Source: Ornithodoros turicata (lineage: Eukaryota > Arthropoda > Arachnida > Ixodida > Argasidae). Taken from it: DNA of 64,000 nt. A model generated the notes under the pieces. It was not told the origin of the DNA. It made no database searches and saw only the letters and a list, made by a program, of their open reading frames with translations. Shown here in pieces: positions 20,331-31,800 of this stretch (positions within the stretch are counted from its first letter, which is position 1; each line of letters opens with the position of its first letter). Position numbers and translations under genes: made by a program. The stretch spans positions 32,180,790 through 32,244,789 of the forward strand of contig NC_088206.1 in the NCBI RefSeq assembly GCF_037126465.1, given 5' to 3'.

Positions 20331-20840
20331 CCCAGCGCCCGACGTGCACGGGCATGAAAATCATAAAAAGGGGGACAAAGTTATCATGTGCGAAAGAATT
20401 AGTTACACAACAATTCAGCCCACCACAACAGCAGTCACGGGGAGCGCAGAACGATGCGACTGCTCCATCCGACAGCCAGGCAGAGAACTGACTCATAATG
20501 CTTTTTTCTCTTCTATAAAGTTACGCATCAGAAGCCCCCCTAGCGGTTACTTCCTCAACTAATCTCATGACAAAATTATTGAGAATCATGCCAGCGCTAC
20601 TCTCGTTCCCAACAGCAAGCAGCGCCCGACGTGCACGGGCATGAAAATCGCAAACAAAGCGGGGACAAAGTTGGTGAAAGAATTAGTTACACAACATATC
20701 AGTCACGTGGTGCGCAGAACGACACGTCCATTCCGTCCGACAGCCAGGCGCAGAACTGAATCGTAATGCTTTTTACTCCTCTATAAAGTCATGCATCTGT
20801 CCCTCTTGCAGTTGACTTCTGAACTAATTTAATCGTGAGC
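20331..20840 (-). repeat. Two tandem copies (about 295 bp) of a unit also found in the giant palindrome
   Basis: 20331-20625 and 20626-20840 both contain AGCGCCCGACGTGCACGGGC, GAATTAGTTACACAAC, CCGACAGCCAGGC and CTATAAAGT. The second half of the unit recurs at 35360-35520, 36290-36480, 41136-41345 and 43220-43400. On the minus strand one frame reads ILNNFVMRLVEEVTARG, similar to translations of those copies. Confidence 0.75.
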
Positions 20841-21756
20841 GATCCTGGGTGTTGACAGTAGAGGTACGATCGTAAACACAAAAACTTTAGAGCGTGGACA
20901 TGGGTTGTGTGCGTACTAATAGGTTATTCATAATTTCAATGTAGAAAAAACTTTCTGTTGCCCCACTCGTGCACATATATGAAAACATCTACCACCCGAG
21001 TACGTTTCCGTATCCTGCTCCTTTGCGCATGTGTCACAGTGGGCGTGTTTACCCGTGCATTGTGTATCCATGCCATGTGTCCGTGCGTTGTAATGCGGAG
21101 TTCGTATACTTTTTGGGTTAAACAGGTAGCGACGTTGACATCTCTGAGCTGTAGGCCAAGATTAACACGTGTGAACTGATGAGTACAATGCATCCCCTGT
21201 TGCTGGCCCCGCGAAAAAAAATTTCATGGGACGAGCGGCCATGATAGTGTGAGTGTTAGCAGGAATCAGCTGTGCACCAACGATGTCATGTTTTGTTGCA
21301 ATGGCCACTCATTGAATAAATGTAATCGTCTAATCACTGCGTGTGCATATTGCTCTAGGTGAGAAATGGAGCTTAAGTGAACCTTCCACGTTTCTGTGTG
21401 ATATCACGGTGCCCTTCTGTTTGGAGTTGTCAAGATATGTGATAACTATATGTATTTTGTATTGATATGTTTCGTTAAACCTGATACGATTTGTTTTTTT
21501 CTGTGTTCTCGTCTGGTACTGTTGCACGGGTGAGGAAAAGGGAATACAACGCAAACGAAGTGCGCTAACGAAAACGTGCCATAGCCAATTATGCACTACT
21601 TCTTATTCATACTGCTGACATCACCTCTGACGCCATTTATTTACAATCGTAGTAGTCCGCGCAACGGATGGATGGCACTGACCGTCTCTATCATGGCGTC
21701 ACTCTGAAGACACAGGGACCTATGTGAGTTGCGCTACCTGTTTAGATATACCTTGC
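20841..21756. other. Unassigned sequence
   Basis: No gene, repeat or RNA is recognisable. It borders the truncated end of the second Kolobok-like copy at about 21757. Confidence 0.5.
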
Positions 21757-21901
21757 AATTTGTATCAAGTGGCGTCTGCGTTAGCCCCTTTACAGCACTT
21801 GCACATTGTAGAGACTGACGTTTTAGCAAGAAATGCCGACAGCGTTTTATTCTTGCAGGAGAAAATCATGCTATGTATTTGAGAAACCGCATACCGCTAT
21901 G

Positions 21902-22809
21902 CAGACTTCGGGGTAACTCGTTACAAGTAACTCGTTACTGTAACTAAGTTCCTTTTTTGTAACTTGTAACTTAACTCGCTACTTTCGCGCCGTGGTAACT
22001 TTCAGAGGAACTCGTTCCTTTTTCAGGTAACTTTGCCAAAGTAACTTAAGTTCCAAGTTACTTTTAACTCGTTTTTCACTCACGTTTACATATTTTCTTG
22101 CTTTCTCTCCGATTTCTTCATGGCATTTTTTACCATAAAACGTGATACTCAATCAATAACAGTATTTTATTCAGGAAGTAAGAACCGCTGCCATTGAAAT
22201 GAAGCTGAACCATTGTGCGCCGATAGGGAATAAGATGCAAAGCGTTCGAATAGACCTCTACCACAGAAACGTCATCATGACATTGGTAGACAGACTGAAA
22301 CTGGAACAAATCGGAAGGAGAGGACTGGATTCCACGAACGCGCACTTGTTCACTGCCTCCCATTGAAAGAAAAGCAGGACCGAGGGTCGCGTGCCTTTAA
22401 CGGACCATATCGTAACCCTCTCAAGACCGTGACTTTCGGGCGCGACATTGTTCACCTCTAGCTTCGAGCGTACTTCAATTCTACCAAATGCGCTGTCGAA
22501 CACTATGACGTCATTTGCTTACAAACAGGGAGAGGTCTATTGTTGGACATAAACGAAAACGATCTAAGCGGGTTGCACTCCTCCGCAGACAACTCAAGGT
22601 CTAACTCAACTGCTCACGCGTGCTGCACCTGCGTAACGCTATTTTTTGTCCCAAGTAACTTGGAAGTAAGTCGTTCTTTTTTTTAAGTAACTCAGTAACT
22701 GCGAGTTACATTTCAGGCTGAAGAACTTCGTTATTAACTTAGTTACATTTCTCACGCGGTAACTTAACTTGTAATGAGTTCTTTTTGACGGGTAACTTCT
22801 CAATCTATG
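21902..22809 (+). mobile_element. hAT-like element, longer copy (908 bp) with a nested insert
   Basis: Ends CAGACTTCGGGGTAACTC and, on the minus strand, CATAGATTGAGAAGTTACC, matching the 2113-2700 element in the opposite orientation. The flanks CCGCTATG (21894-21901) and CTGCTATG (22810-22817) are an 8-bp TSD with one change, and the empty site is readable in the left Kolobok copy near 8570. The extra length comes from a nested insert at about 22250-22540. Confidence 0.85.
22250..22540. mobile_element. Small MITE nested in the hAT-like element
   Basis: Inverted ends ATAGACCTCTACC and GGAGAGGTCTAT enclose about 290 bp absent from the 2113-2700 copy, whose uninterrupted sequence reads GCGAACG then CATTGTTGGAC on the opposite strand. 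The target duplication is probably TA or AT. Class unknown. Confidence 0.6.
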
Positions 22810-25035
22810 CTGCTATGGGACAAGTTTTACGTACGATATATTAATGTGCAACACCGTCGACGATGGTATGGAACGACGAGTGACGTAAAACGAAATAGTC
22901 ACATTTTGAACTTTTTGTGGGATTCTGTGCATTTTCCAGAAGCTTTTTTTGAATCACACACTCCCATGTCACGCAGCATTGTGTGGCACGATACAAACTA
23001 GGACATGATAAGCAAGATGTTTGCAACCCTGTGTGCAGCATTACAGCAACCTTTACAGTTAGAGACACATTACCAAACCATTCGCAAAGGGCAGTCTTAC
23101 AGGGGCCGTGTAACTTGAGTTTTGAATTTATATAATTTATAAAAGAATTTTAAAAAATAAATAAAAAAGCTTCATTGAAGCAATGCGTTAGCATACCCAT
23201 TGCACATGAAGCACAATTATATATGCTTGGACATCTATTATCTATCTAATCTTCTGAACCATATGTGTGGTTGCATACAAAATTATTTTTTATGCGCATG
23301 CTCTACCTTCCTAGCCCTACATGTGCACATGAATAACAGTGAATATATGTGAAGTGGCAAAAAGCAATACTAGACTCTACCATCATTGTGCCCCTTTAAC
23401 TTTTCCACATTGATGTCTGGTGAACAGGGAATATCTCACTAGAAAAGACGACATTTGTGCATTATTTGGCCAGCAAATAAATATATTTAATTGACATTTT
23501 CCATCAATCAACAATGTTGTGACCTGGTGAAAATATTAATGTCAACAAGGAAAGTACTTACAAATTCTTCGTATGTACTCAAATGCAGATATGACAATTC
23601 TCTTTTTGTACCTCAGCACAGTACAGTTTCAGAATTAACAAACTGCACAGGGGAATCACATAAAGCTCCAATAATAGGCTGGGCAATCAAAGCTCAAAAG
23701 GACAAAGTAGTTCAAAAAAAATCTGAATAATCGGTTGCCATTGTGATATGTACTACTATGTATAGTTCATGAATGGAACATGTTACCTAATTGCATTGCC
23801 TCCATGTGAGCACTAGAACAGGCAGCTTTCCAGGTCGCTCTTTTCGTGTTTTTCTATGGTCTTTCTTTTTTTTTGCAATAGCAAACATGGCCATAGTGAA
23901 ACACAAGCAGCCAAGGACAGGATGAGACATCTACAATGCGACTGCTAGCTCTCCACTGATATATTTATTGGCAGACTCTGCAATATACACATATATGCTG
24001 CGAAGCAACTGACAATTTAACCAACAGAATAACAGACAAGAAAAAAGGGTTATATATCTTCCCCCTCTTTTCATTCTATTTCACAGGCAGTCCTAGTATC
24101 ATTCTTAGTGTACCCGTGCGTCCCCTTTGACATAATGTATCTTGGACAGAAACAAATCAAACAGTGGACTGCTTACACATGCAACTGTCTTGGATTTCTC
24201 TAACCACTTCTTGTTTAAACGCTGCCTTGAGCTCTGTGTTCTGGAAATTTAGGCAGCATCCAGAGTCGCTGCAATGTGTTGCCAAGTTTCTCGAGGGCAT
24301 CAAAAGTCTGTCCTTGGCTGCCTGTGTTTCACTATGGCTCTCATATACAAACTACCCAATTTCAACACAGTAGGAAACACAGATTTGTAAATAGCATCTG
24401 TTGATTGCACTGTACATACCCCCATATAAAGGATCATAGTGGATACTACATCTTGTGCGATAATGTCAGGAACACAAAAAAAGCTAGATTTGAAACCACT
24501 CTTACGTCGTTGTAGTAGTATTTGAGTGCAGCTATGCAATTCCTGTCCTGCAAATAATTTAAACCATGTGTTTCATCTACCAGCATGATGATCCCCTGAA
24601 AAGCAATTCACACTTGGCTGGAACTACCGGTTCTGAAACCTATCCCTGACATGTGTAGCCATCAAAACCAAGAGCTGCGGTGGAAAAGACAAACACACAC
24701 GGGCTATGTTCTCACTGTGTATGAGCTGCTCTGGCTACTAAGAAGAACATGTTTCAAATTAATATAACATGGCTTGACACGATACGCCGGCGAAAGCTAA
24801 GAAATAAAATTAGTAATTAAATGTACAATACATAAACACTTGCCATAACATGAGTTTCCTTCCTGCACTCATGCGCTACCATTCATCCCACTTAAAGAGT
24901 GTACTGAATTTTTTGATAGCATTACACGCTCGTTTGACAGAACTTGAACAAGATTACATAGCACACGATAAAAGTAGAGTGAACATAATGTGCAGGTTTC
25001 CATTCACGCTTAATGGCCGCAGCAGTAATGCATGA

Positions 25036-25517
25036 CCCCCATCGCCCGGCAGCAGCCGCAGTAGCCCCCTCCTGCATTCACGGTTGGGTCGCCGCAGGAG
25101 GGAGACCCCCACGTATAGCTGTGCGTGGCTGTCCCGTGTCTGGGGAAAGGGGGATCCTGGCGGTTGAGTGGACCCGGAGGTTGTTTAGGACCCTTTGGGG
25201 CCCCTCCGGTAAAGCAACACACCGCTTCGGCCCCTGCTTCCCATAGACGGGTGGTCCTGGAAGGCCCGGCCAGGACTATTCAGCTAGTCGCCATCTCCTA
25301 TTTTCCATACTTTGGCCTTTATCTCCTCCTCTCTCCTCTCTTTTCCTTACTCACCTTCTTTGGCGGCAAGGGTCAACCTTGGGCAGTTCTTTCATCTCTC
25401 GGTGAAGCTGCACTTGGGTATAGTGCAGGGGAAGTGTTAACGTGCAGACCGTGCGTTCCCCTGGTTGGGCTCGGTGGTGGGCGACACCCCACTGCACTGA
25501 ATGACACACATTTCTTC
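25036..25517 (+). promoter_or_regulatory. 5' untranslated region / presumed internal promoter of the LINE
   Basis: GC-rich leader before the ORF1 start. LINEs of this type carry an internal promoter here. I see no TATA box. The frame upstream of the ATG stays open but has no recognisable domain. Confidence 0.5.
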
Positions 25518-26729
25518 ATGGATACAGCCAACAGAAAAATACATGATCGGCCCTTGAAAAGGGGTCGCACCGATAGAGTGACTCTTGATTTTGTGGGTTT
25601 GAACCCTGAACCCTGGTTTCCGAAAGTACTGGTGATAAAATCTGAGAATGAATCCAGACCTCTTGCGAAACTATCGCCATTTCTGGTCGCAAAGGAACTT
25701 GAGAAGCTTCTAGGCAGGTCCTACAATGCTAAAAAGCTAAACACTGGGGATCTTCAGGTCGAAGTTCACACGAAACAACAGAGTGAAGCACTGCAAGCAA
25801 TGAAAGAGGTTGGAGAAATCAAAGTCATGGTCACAACACACCGTACCTTAAACATAGTGAAGGGAGTGATCTCCGAGGATGAACTCCTCTCGTGTTCTGA
25901 AGCGGAGATCGAGGAAGGATTAAGGGATGAAGGGGTTGTATGTGCAAAGCGCATTGTGATGAGAAGGGATGGTAAGGAAGTCCAAACAAAGCATGTAATA
26001 CTCTCTTTTCAGTTACACAAACTCCCATCAGAGATCAAAGCTGGCTACATTAACTGTCGTGTACGACCATTCATTCCAAACCCCAGACGATGCTTTAAAT
26101 GTCAACGTTTCGGCCACAGCTCCCAGATGTGTCGCGGACAACAAGTTTGCCCAAAGTGTGCCGGTAATGACCACACGCCGGAGTCATGTAGCGAAGAATT
26201 TCACTGTGTCAATTGTCAAGGCAGCCATCCGGCATATTCAAGGTCATGCCCACGCTGGAAAGACGAAAAAGATATACTTAGAATCAGGACCGAACAAAAA
26301 CTAACATATAAGGCAGCAAAAGCACAGCTGGACTTTCGAAAGAAAGGAACGTTTTCTGAGGTGGTGCGTAGGGGAGTGGCACCACTCAGAGTATCCGTGG
26401 AGACCCAGACTCCTGGGCCTCCACTCCACACTCCCCAAACACAAGAAAAGTCTGCGGAGAGTTCGCCTCCGCCGGCTCCCGCCACAATCTCTACGGAGGT
26501 TGATGGCACGTTTTCAGTTTGGGATGGGCTCACTGGGAGCTCATCACAGACAATGGAGCTTGACGACGATGACTGCATGTCGCAGAAATCGTCGTCAAGT
26601 CTTCCAAGTACACTGGACCAGAGAGCTCCTTCCCAAGGGAAGGAGCAAAGAGAAAAACATGGAGGTCGAGGTAGAGGCAAGACAAAGGAGAAACAGAGAC
26701 TCCCCCCGCCAAGGGTCACACCCCCTTAA
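25518..26729 (+). CDS. LINE ORF1 protein with three CCHC zinc knuckles
   Basis: 403 codons from MDTANRKIHDRP (25518) to TAA. A central RNA-binding-like region leads to three Gag-type zinc knuckles: CFKCQRFGHSSQMC, CPKCAGNDHTPESC and CVNCQGSHPAYSRSC (about residues 190-255). An acidic and Ser/Pro-rich C-terminus follows, ending in basic residues. The protein is expected to bind LINE RNA and act as a chaperone in the ribonucleoprotein. The frame upstream of 25518 is open, but I prefer this ATG because the preceding stretch is leader-like and the knuckle spacing then fits the usual size. No stop or shift is visible. Confidence 0.9.
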   Translation: MDTANRKIHDRPLKRGRTDRVTLDFVGLNPEPWFPKVLVIKSENESRPLAKLSPFLVAKELEKLLGRSYNAKKLNTGDLQVEVHTKQQSEALQAMKEVGEIKVMVTTHRTLNIVKGVISEDELLSCSEAEIEEGLRDEGVVCAKRIVMRRDGKEVQTKHVILSFQLHKLPSEIKAGYINCRVRPFIPNPRRCFKCQRFGHSSQMCRGQQVCPKCAGNDHTPESCSEEFHCVNCQGSHPAYSRSCPRWKDEKDILRIRTEQKLTYKAAKAQLDFRKKGTFSEVVRRGVAPLRVSVETQTPGPPLHTPQTQEKSAESSPPPAPATISTEVDGTFSVWDGLTGSSSQTMELDDDDCMSQKSSSSLPSTLDQRAPSQGKEQREKHGGRGRGKTKEKQRLPPPRVTPP

Positions 26730-26777
26730 CACACAATGTGCAGAGTCCCTTTGCTCTTTCCTATTTCCATTCTAATT

Positions 26778-29700
26778 ATGGGACAGGTTTTCCTTCAGGG
26801 GAACTGCCGAGGCCTCTGCAGTAACATTGATGATGTACACGACCTTTTTGAAAAATACAGAGCTGTCTGTTTCTGCCTACAAGAAACATACCTACACGAA
26901 AAACACTTAAACCCTTTCCGCCGACATAATATTTTCAGGAAGGACCGCACAGACAGCGCACGTGCATCCGGTGGTGTGGCTGTAGTACTTCCACAGTGCA
27001 TACCTGCAAAACACTTTCCACTTGTTACAGACTTGGAAGCAATAGCAGTCGAAGTGTGCCTCGACAGGACTCTGACAATATGTTCACTCTACCTGCCCCC
27101 ATCAGTAGTAATAGAGCAAAGAGATTTGGAAGACCTATGCAATCAACTACCACAGCCGTTTATGATTCTAGGTGACCTGAATGCCCACAATCCTTTGTGG
27201 GGAAGTGCAAAAGTAGATGCACGGGGGAAAATGTTGGAAAGAGTCCTCCTTTCAGGGTCACTCTGTCTTCTGAACACTGGGTTATCTACGTATGTGAACT
27301 CTGCAACACAAAATTTTTCTTCCATAGACATTTCGCTATGCAGCCCATCCATTTTCCAGTTTCTTGACTGGACAGTCGAACAGAATCCTCGGGGAAGTGG
27401 TCACTTCCCTGTAGTCTTACATTTCCGAGGCCCTACAAACAGTCTCATGACATGACCACCACGGTGGAAACTGTCGGAGGCAGACTGGAATGCGTTCAGA
27501 GAAGAAGCCAATTTGGCGCCCTTGTCTTTTGAGATAATGTCGATCGAGGAATCAAATAATCTTGTCACCCAAATAATTATAGGCGCTGCTGAGCGAGCCA
27601 TTCCACAAACATCTGGATGTCTTCCCAAACACCCCAAGCCTTGGTGGACTCATGAATGCAAGGAAACACGCAAGGAACAAAACCGTGCATGGGGCATCTT
27701 TCGTCGATACCCAACACCAGCAAACCTTCTTTCATTTAAGAAGGCACGTGCAAAGGCCAAATGGACCAGAAAGCAGGCGAAGCGATCGTCCTGGTGTAGC
27801 TTTGTTTCCTCTTTGACACAAAGAACTCCATCCAAAATAGTATGGGATAGGCTTCGAAAGATTAAAGGAGACTACAATGGCTTTTCAGTTCCTCTACTTG
27901 AGGTCAATGGTATTCCATGTAGTAACCTGGGTGAGCAGGCTGACGTGCTTGGTCAACATTTTCATGATGTATCAAGTAGTTCTCAGTACAGCAAGAACTT
28001 TCTGCTCGTGAAGCAACAATCCGAAAGACACGTTTTTCCAGTCAAAGGTGGGGAGAGACATTCGTATAACCAGCCTCTTACAATGACGGAACTCCTGCGA
28101 GCACTGTCTTCAGTAAAAATCAGTGCTCCTGGATTAGACCGTATCACATATTCCATGCTTATGCACCTGTCAGAAGGATCAAAACAAGGTCTGCTCAAAC
28201 TCTTCAATAAGATCTGGGACAAGGGGCAGATGCCATCATCATGGAAGATGGCTACAGTTATCCCATTGCTGAAACAAGGCAAAGATCCCTCAAACCCATC
28301 CAATTACAGACCTGTAGCCCTCACAAGTTGCTTAGGGAAAACGTTTGAGCGAATTGTCAATCATCGTCTGGTACACTACCTCGAACAAAATGGGTTATTA
28401 GACAAATACCAGTGTGGGTTCAGAGCGGGGTGTTCCACTGTTGACCATCTTGTTCGCTTGGAAACATCCATCAGAGAAGCCTTTGTAAGAAGGCAGCACT
28501 GCATCTCAGTCTTCTTCGATCTGCGGAAGGCTTACGATACCACTTGGCGGTATGGTATCCTTCGGGATTTGTACTCTGTTGGAATACGTGGTAAACTGTT
28601 GCAATGTATCACTGACTTCCTTCGGGGACGCACCTTCAAGGTCAAACTTGGCACAACACTGTCACGCCCATTTGTACAAGAAAATGGCGTCCCGCAGGGA
28701 TCTGTGCTCAGTGTCACTCTGTTTATTCTTAAAATGAATTCCATTGCAAATGTCATTCCCCCTTCGGTTACATACTCGCTATATGTGGATGATGTTCAAA
28801 TTTCATGCTCTTCTGCTAGCATATCGAGATGTGAAAGACAACTTCAAATCACAATCAATAATCTCGTAAAGTGGGCAAATGAGAACGGCTTCAAATTCTC
28901 AGCTGAAAAAACTGTCTGTGTCCCATTTTCGAGACTCAGAGGGATGTTCCCCGATCCCTCGCTTAGAATGAACCGTCAAGAACTTGTTGTGAAGAGCGAA
29001 CACAAATTTCTTGGTGTCATCTTTGACAAAAAACTTACATTTGTTCCCCACATCAAGGACTTGAAAACTAGATGTTTGAGGGCATTGAACCTTCTTAAGA
29101 TTATCGCCCACAGATCCTGGGGGGCAGACCGTGAAACGCTGCACCGCATCTACAACTGTGTTGTCAGGGCTAAACTTGACTATGGGTGCATAGTGTACGG
29201 GTCAGCCCGACAATCAGCTCTGAAATGCATAGATCCTGTTCACCACCACGCTTTGCGATTAATCCTGGGAGCATTCCGAACATCGCCTGTGCAAAGTCTC
29301 TATGTGCAATGCAATGAGTGGTCTCTCGAGAGACGACGGGCCTACCTTGGAATCCTCTATGCAATAAAAATTTCTAGCTACACAGAGCACGCTGCAATCT
29401 CTTGTGTTACGGAGACTCGTTTTGAGCAAATGTTCTTGAACAAGCCAAGAGTAATTCGCCCATTTAGCTTACGAACACGGCAAAATGCTGAATTGTACAG
29501 TTTTACGCTCGATTATTCTTCACTTTCAAAATGTAATGAGAGAATACCACCTTGGCAGCTAGTTATACCGTCAAACTTTTCCTTAACAAGGTACAACAAG
29601 AGAAACACAAACACTGTAGTTTTGAAGCAGGAGTTTGAGACTTTGAGGGAAAGCTTCGGCGGCCATACTGCCTTCTATACAGATGGATCAAAGAGTGAAG

Positions 29701-30500
29701 CTGGTGTATCGTGCGCTATGGTAACGGAGAACGTCACAAGGGCTAGCCGCTTACATCAGACGTTTTCAATTTTCAGCGCTGAAATCATTGGCCTGATGCT
29801 AGCATTGCGCTTCATCCTTGAAAATGGAATTAAATCATCCGTAATCTACACAGATTCGCTCAGCGCTCTGTATGCTATTTGTGGACTGCAACGAACAAAA
29901 AACACTCTTGTCCAGCAAGCGCGATATCTTGCCAGCACAGTTCTCAACAAGGGTTATCGCCTGACCCTTTGTTGGGTGCCCAGCCATGTAGGCATACAGG
30001 GGAATGAAAAAGCTGACCGGGCTGCTGCAGAGGCCGCGGCCTCGGGTGAGATCACCCCTACTGCCTTTCCTCATCAGGATTTGAGACCCCTGCTGAGGAG
30101 GGCGATCAATCATAACTGGCAGGAATTTTGGACCACACAAAAGGATAACAAGTTGCACGTGATAAAACCCTATGTGAGAAGTCCCGGGTCAAGTCCATCA
30201 AACCGTTTACAAGATACATTAGCCTCCCGACTGAGAATTGGACACACGCACTTGACACATGGCTTCTTACTTCGACGTGAGGACCCTCCTATATGTGTGC
30301 ATTGTGGTGTGCAGCTGACCATTTTACACATTCTCTGTACATGTCCTTTTTTTGAGGAGCAACGCAAGAAACACTTTCAACAATTTTATAAGTATTACCT
30401 GCCTTTCCACCCGACCCTTTTAATCGGTGACGAACCAGCTGTGCCTTTCCAGAAAGTGTTGCACTTTTTAGAAGACATAAATATTCTCAATAGGCTTTGA
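26778..30500 (+). pseudogene. LINE ORF2: endonuclease, reverse transcriptase, RNase H; one in-frame stop
   Basis: Starts at MGQVFLQGNCRG, 48 bases after ORF1. The AP-type endonuclease (about residues 1-220) shows QGNCRG, LQETYL (Glu), LGDLNAHN (Asp/Asn) and a terminal SGHFP where SDH is usual. The reverse transcriptase has LLKQGKDPSNPSNYRPVALT, FFDLRKAYDTTW, GVPQGSVLSVTLFI and YVDDVQ. RNase H has YTDGSK, SAEIIG, IYTDSLSAL and EKADRAA (D, E, D, D). A cysteine motif, CVHCGVQLTILHILC, lies near the C-terminus. A TGA at 27453-27455 interrupts an otherwise continuous frame, and a CGA-to-TGA transition fits the context. With the SGH change, this copy is probably inactive but very young. Confidence 0.92.
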
Positions 30501-31194
30501 GGTTTTAACTTGTCCATTTTAGACTGCCACAGCTTGTTTTATTTACAAACATAGTCTTTGTTTAATTACATCAGTGTATTTTTAACTCAGTTTTATGCAC
30601 TCACCAGCATTTGGCGCATTATGGCCATAGTTGTCGATGCGCCATAAAAATCCTAATCATCATCATCAGTAATGCATGAAGGCCACTGCAAAGTTGTGTT
30701 GACAAACACCACTTTCCGTTTGCCATGTCTAAATGAAACCAAACCTGACCTGAACCAAAGTAACCGTTCTGAGCCTGGAATGCACAAAGAGAAAAACGCA
30801 ACACACGCCACAACATTAACAGATAGGCAAATGAGCTGTGGCGAGCTCCACCTTGGGACAAAATCAACAAGTAATTAACCAAAAGTCAAGACGGCCTGAA
30901 ATATAACATCTCTGACTGGTAGCAGGACGGTCCACGTTCAATTCCTGGTGCTAGCACTGACTGGCTTTTTCATGAATTATTTCTTGAAGTTTCCATGTGC
31001 TTGCGAACATGAACCATTCCTCAACCACTGTATCCTCATGGGGTGATGAGGGTTTGTCATCCCAAAGAGACTTCCATTCTTGCATGTGTCCTTACGGTTG
31101 CTCACCACTGCAGAAGAAGAAAAAAAGATTTAATGACAAGAAATGGATAGTCATATGTTTACTTTATAATGATTGTGCACAACAGAAAGAAGAC

Positions 31195-31800
31195 TTTCGC
31201 ACAGAAGGCTGTACTTCTTGATGTCTAACATCAAGTTACAAAATTCCAGAATATATGAGACTATGTTGTAAGGTAGAGAACAAGTAGAGCGAGGGTTGGT
31301 ACAAATATACAAATAAAAATACAAACATAGTATAATAAAATAAAAGAGGGTACGACGCCATCAGTTTAAAACAGACAAGGGATGAGTTGTGTAGCATAAT
31401 ACATGAATGACTACGACGGCCAGATAAGTACTTGGCGCAAAAGGCATTCACGGGCGACACATTCAGGGAAACAGTGCTACAGTGTCTTGTCAACTCATCC
31501 CTTGCCGGCTTGAAACTGATGCAGTTGTACCCCCTTTTTATTTTATATTTATATGTTTGTATATTTATTTTTATGTCGTTACCAACCCTCGCTCTCTGCC
31601 TTACAATATGTTTTATATATTCTGGGATTTTGCAACTTCACGTTAGACATTAACAAGAGCAGCCTTGTGCATGAAAGTCTCGTCTTATTAAAATTTAGAT
31701 GCACTCAACAATCTTCTTTGTGTTGTGAATCTCTACGGCAGGATACCTGCACATTGCTGTTCTACGTACTGTGACTTTGCAGTAAGATTATGGACATTGG
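31195..31800. repeat. Foldback insert in the second Kolobok-like copy
   Basis: Arms about 31200-31370 and 31510-31690 repeat TTCCAGAATATAT / ATATATTCTGG, AAATACAAACATA / TATGTTTGTATAT and the GACAAGGGATGAGTTG / CAACTCATCCCTTG block in inverted orientation. It corresponds to 4795-5265 of the left copy but keeps more of the centre. Confidence 0.7.

Larger units (their letters stand above)
25036..30666 (+). mobile_element. Full-length I-type LINE retrotransposon (5.63 kb)
   Basis: Inserted in the second Kolobok-like copy with a perfect 13-bp duplication CAGTAATGCATGA (25023-25035 and 30667-30679). The left copy shows the empty site on its minus strand (about 6150-6175). It has a GC-rich 5' untranslated region of about 480 bp, ORF1, ORF2 and a tail of CATCATCAT type. 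The RNase H domain places it in the I superclade (I, Nimb, Loa or similar) rather than Jockey or CR1. Its completeness and clean TSD suggest recent insertion. Confidence 0.93.

Noticed and set aside
25125..25517. N-terminal extension of LINE ORF1
   Set aside because: Open in frame but with no domain-like composition; it looks like the leader. MDTANRK at 25518 is the better start.
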